Origin: Kastovskya adunca ATA6-11-RM4
GTDB lineage: Bacteria > Cyanobacteriota > Cyanobacteriia > Cyanobacteriales > Coleofasciculaceae
Length of the DNA: 64,000 nt
NCBI GenBank assembly: GCA_019359445.1
Contig: JAHHHJ010000007.1
Coordinates: forward strand, 124,001-188,000
Direction of reading: 5' to 3'
Below, one piece after another: positions 61,454-64,000 of the stretch. Position 1 is the first letter of the stretch. Every line of letters begins with the position of its first letter. The notes under the pieces are model-generated. The model was not told the origin of the DNA and searched no databases. It was given only the letters and a program-made list of their open reading frames with translations. Both the position numbers and the translations under genes were made by a program.

Positions 61454-61957
61454 ATGACAGAACAATCCCTTGTCCGTAGACCAATAACCCAATCCACTGA
61501 CATCCTGGCTCAATTGCAGAGTGGTCAACTGCTTAGGGTTAGTGGTTGTCGTGGCAATGCTATCATTATTTGCCATCGTCACCATGCAGAGTTAGCAGGC
61601 CCTGGTGCTGCTGTTGGTGGTGTTTTTGACATCAATTGTAGTCGAGTTATTCCAGTCGGAAATATCTCGCTAGTTTATCCAGCATCCCAGAGTGAGCGGC
61701 AGAAAGCTTATGCTTTGCGTCAACGGTGGATGCTTTTAACTCTCCGTGCAATGGAGAGTTATGTGCCATTGCAGCGAGCAAGAAACTTTTTGTGCTTACT
61801 GCACAATTATTTTGACCCGCAAACAGTTGAGCAACTATCTGATGAGATTCTTGCTCAATTGGTGGGAGTGTTACCAAAAACCATCAGTATGGTACGTCAA
61901 TCCTATAATTTTCAGCCAGAGAGTAGGCCAAAAGCCCCACAGCAGGCAAGGCTTTGA
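61454..61957 (+). CDS. Protein of unknown function, 167 residues
   Basis: I do not recognise a named family. There is a Gly/His-rich loop near residues 38-50 (IIICHRHHAELAGPG) and a beta-like segment, VFDINCSRVIPVGNISL. The C-terminal half is helical (SERQKAYALRQRWMLLTLRA; PLQRARNFLCLLHNYFDPQT). No signal peptide or membrane helix is seen. Four cysteines are spread along it. The gene stands alone between a non-coding A/T-rich region and the MITE-like repeat. The look is of a soluble regulatory or binding protein, but that is inference. Confidence 0.55.
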   Translation: MTEQSLVRRPITQSTDILAQLQSGQLLRVSGCRGNAIIICHRHHAELAGPGAAVGGVFDINCSRVIPVGNISLVYPASQSERQKAYALRQRWMLLTLRAMESYVPLQRARNFLCLLHNYFDPQTVEQLSDEILAQLVGVLPKTISMVRQSYNFQPESRPKAPQQARL

Positions 61958-62015
61958 CCAAGAAGGGAGTATGGAGTAGGGGGAATAAATAATCACTTTT
62001 TCCCCCTCCTGTGTT

Positions 62016-62233
62016 AGAGACTGTTTCTAAAGTAAGGTTAGCTGGCTAGGTTGCCTAACGATTGGATAGATCCCCCTTAAGAGATCCCCCCTAGCCCCCC
62101 TTAAAAAGGGGGGAAGCCAGAGGAAGCTTCGCTTTTGATATTACGGGGGGGAACAAAATCTCTTGAAGTCCCCCTTTTGAAGGGGGATTTAGGGGGATCT
62201 CCAGGGATTTACAATTCTTTAGAGACAGCCTCT
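62016..62233. mobile_element. MITE-like repeat element with terminal inverted repeats
   Basis: A ~218-base non-coding element. Its ends are AGAGACTGTTTCTAAAG (62016-62032) and CTTTAGAGACAGCCTCT (62217-62233), which are inverted repeats matching at 15 of 17 positions. Inside are C/G-rich hairpins such as GATCCCCCTTAAGAGATC and CCCCCTTTTGAAGGGGG, matching the repeat near 22.6 kb in part. There is no open frame. It ends only ~10 bases from the petL stop codon and may supply its 3' end. Confidence 0.6.
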
Positions 62234-62243
62234 TACATCAGCA

Positions 62244-62339
62244 TTAAATCAACTTGACTGCCTTGAGTCCAAAAAACAGGGTCAAAGCGACACCTGTGGC
62301 ACCACCAAGGATTACGAAGTAAGCAATTACTCCAGACAT
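62244..62339 (-). CDS. petL: Cytochrome b6f complex subunit PetL
   Basis: A 31-codon gene on the minus strand. The peptide begins MSGVIAYFVILGG and ends LFFGLKAVKLI, a single membrane helix followed by the basic tail typical of PetL. PetL is a small peripheral subunit of the cytochrome b6f complex in the thylakoid membrane and supports its stability. A GGAG lies 8 bases before the ATG at 62339. It is divergent from aroB (about 90 bases between starts). The match is by eye and to short sequence only, so the name is probable. Confidence 0.78.
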   Translation of the reverse strand: MSGVIAYFVILGGATGVALTLFFGLKAVKLI

Positions 62340-62429
62340 TTATGTTTCTCCACAAAAACTCATACGAGTCTATTGAAACATCTGGTGGGATAGAATACTG
62401 CCCACGGTTGTTGGAAAAGGGTTTTAGTA

Positions 62430-63530
62430 ATGAAGTCTGTAATCCGTGTGGATGTACCAGAGCAGTCCTACGATATTGCGTTCGTGACAGGTGGCTTAGA
62501 TGATTTGGGTGTTTGGATGAGTCGCCTGAAGCTAGGTAAGAAAGTTTTAGTGGTGTCTAATCCAGTCATTTTCAAACATTATGGGGAAAAAGCGATCGCC
62601 GCGTTAAATTTAGTGGGATATGAAGTAGAAAGCTGCATTCTCCCAGCAGGTGAGCGCTACAAAACCCTCAAAACTCTACAAAAAATCTACGATGTCGCCC
62701 TGCAACAGCGCTTAGAACGCTCCTCCACAATAGTTGCCTTGGGTGGGGGCGTAATTGGCGATATGGCTGGCTTTGCTGCTGCTACCTGGCTACGTGGGAT
62801 TAACGTTGTACAGGTGCCGACATCGCTACTCGCCATGGTTGATTCCTCCGTTGGTGGCAAGACTGGCGTTAATCATCCCCAAGGGAAAAACTTGATTGGT
62901 GCGTTTTATCAACCACGATTTGTTTTAGTTGATCCCTCCGTTTTAAAAACCTTGCCACCACGGGAATTTCGTGCAGGGATGGCAGAGGTAATTAAGTACG
63001 GCATTATCTGGGATGCTGAGCTATTTGCCAAGCTGGAAGAGGCACAGCGTCTCGACCAACTACGTTATGTAAATGAGGAGTTGCTGGAAGCTATTCTCTC
63101 TTGCTCCTGCCAAGCGAAAGCCGATGTTGTTAGTAAGGATGAAAAAGAAACAGGGTTAAGAGCGATTCTGAACTACGGTCACACAATTGGTCATGCCGTG
63201 GAAAGTTTGACAGGCTACAAGTTAGTTAATCACGGGGAAGCGGTTGCAATTGGGATGGTTGCGGCGGGTCAAATTGCGGTGCAACTCCAGATGTGGAAGC
63301 CAGAGGACGCCCAACGTCAAGACGCCCTGATTCAGAAAGCGGCACTACCTACTCAGTTACCCAGTCAGATGGACATCGAAGCAATTCTCGATAGCCTCCA
63401 AACGGATAAAAAAGTCGAAGCGGGTAAGGTGCGATTTGTTCTTCCTACGCAGATTGGTGCGGTAACGATAACTGACCAAGTACCAGCAGATGTGATTCGG
63501 CAAGTGCTTCAGCAAATGCAGCCGTCATAA
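62430..63530 (+). CDS. aroB: 3-dehydroquinate synthase
   Basis: AroB has 366 residues, the usual length. It closes DAHP to 3-dehydroquinate, the second step of the shikimate pathway, using NAD and a divalent metal. Signatures include the NAD-binding [21 protein letters not shown], the substrate loop [19 protein letters not shown], and the metal ligands in [10 protein letters not shown] (Glu) and [12 protein letters not shown] (His) with a further His in [10 protein letters not shown]. It begins with an ATG at 62430 and is divergent from petL. Confidence 0.97.
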   Translation: MKSVIRVDVPEQSYDIAFVTGGLDDLGVWMSRLKLGKKVLVVSNPVIFKHYGEKAIAALNLVGYEVESCILPAGERYKTLKTLQKIYDVALQQRLERSSTIVALGGGVIGDMAGFAAATWLRGINVVQVPTSLLAMVDSSVGGKTGVNHPQGKNLIGAFYQPRFVLVDPSVLKTLPPREFRAGMAEVIKYGIIWDAELFAKLEEAQRLDQLRYVNEELLEAILSCSCQAKADVVSKDEKETGLRAILNYGHTIGHAVESLTGYKLVNHGEAVAIGMVAAGQIAVQLQMWKPEDAQRQDALIQKAALPTQLPSQMDIEAILDSLQTDKKVEAGKVRFVLPTQIGAVTITDQVPADVIRQVLQQMQPS

Positions 63531-64000
63531 ATTTGCAGAAGCTTGAGCAAGGGTAAACAGTTGGTTAGCCATTGACTCAAGCTGTAGAGTACGCCTGTAA
63601 TATCTGCTCCACTACTTGCTCTGTAAACTGCTCTACTTAAATATCACCCAGGAATTAGGTTGCAACTGCCCGTTTTCCTGAAACTACTAAAATAACTACT
63701 ACTTTAGAGGGATGCCGATTTGCCTACATAAATTATTAGGGGGCTTGATGATAATATTTAGTACAAGCGGCAGTATCCGTAAGTGTAGTGCGATCGCACT
63801 TTGCACTCAGTCATCTTTGACAGAACTCTAGCTAAAAGCTCCGGCATTGCTCCCAGAAATTAGGTAGAGGGCGAGCAAACCGGAAAAACCTTAGCCATCT
63901 AGCTGGAGATAACCGCCTCACTTCTGTCCAAATGCCCGTACCGCCTTAGCTAGAGCGAAAGTGATAGGATGAGTATAAAAATGTCCCCTTATAGAGATGG
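63531..64000. other. 3' flanking region, no gene seen
   Basis: About 470 bases after aroB. No convincing gene is visible on either strand. An ATG near 63969 (reading MSIKMSPYRD) runs to the window edge and could start a gene, but there is too little sequence to judge. Confidence 0.4.

Overview
The window is cyanobacterial chromosome. It carries the photosystem I core pair psaA-psaB, a 31-codon gene that reads as the cytochrome b6f subunit PetL, many copies of the HIP1 octamer GCGATCGC, heptameric short tandem repeats, Slr1658/Slr1659-type regulators and pentapeptide, WD40 and DUF4347 proteins. The mixture suggests a filamentous, large-genome cyanobacterium of the Microcoleus/Coleofasciculus/Oscillatoria kind; the species is inference.

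Layout. 0-3.4 kb: the 3' part of a PilT-family pilus ATPase, a protein with a C-terminal KaiB-like domain, and a thioredoxin-NHL protein. 3.6-10.8 kb: a Pro/Glu-rich lipoprotein, then psaA and psaB with a structured spacer and a terminator. 10.9-16.9 kb: outer-membrane-like, fasciclin, RDD-pentapeptide and small membrane proteins, a lone TnpB element with end hairpins, and a small secreted protein. 17.0-26.1 kb: a signalling island. Adenylyl cyclase, Slr1659-like, Slr1658-like and GGDEF genes lie on the minus strand; a FAD oxidoreductase, an OsmC protein, a FIST sensor with a GAF-SpoIIE phosphatase, and a small Cys-rich peptide lie on the plus strand. 26.1-34.9 kb: WD40 protein, folK, Nudix hydrolase, a truncated response regulator, photolyase, epimerase, purD, three tandem repeat arrays and a TldD-like gene. 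35.0-37.6 kb: a two-gene operon of the URC (uracil catabolism) type. 37.8-55.4 kb: a secreted glycosidase-like protein, an inverse-autotransporter-like beta-helix protein, and two giant DUF4347/Calx-beta/RTX proteins with nearly identical 3' ends. 56.0-60.4 kb: a cation/Ca2+ exchanger and an ECF transporter operon (S, fused A-A, T). 61-64 kb: a small orphan protein, a MITE-like repeat, petL and aroB.

How the genes fit together. The 17-26 kb island combines the parts of a partner-switching cascade (HATPase-like protein, STAS-like protein, SpoIIE-type phosphatase) with two cyclic-nucleotide output enzymes that share an N-terminal coiled-coil motif. It is the best candidate for an under-described system. 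The 39-55 kb block is a surface/exoprotein locus: the RTX and Calx-beta modules imply calcium-dependent folding after export, and a CaCA-type exchanger gene follows. The URC pair, the KaiB-like protein, and an ECF ATPase whose first nucleotide-binding domain has lost key catalytic residues are the other points of interest. All homology calls are by eye; no database search was possible.
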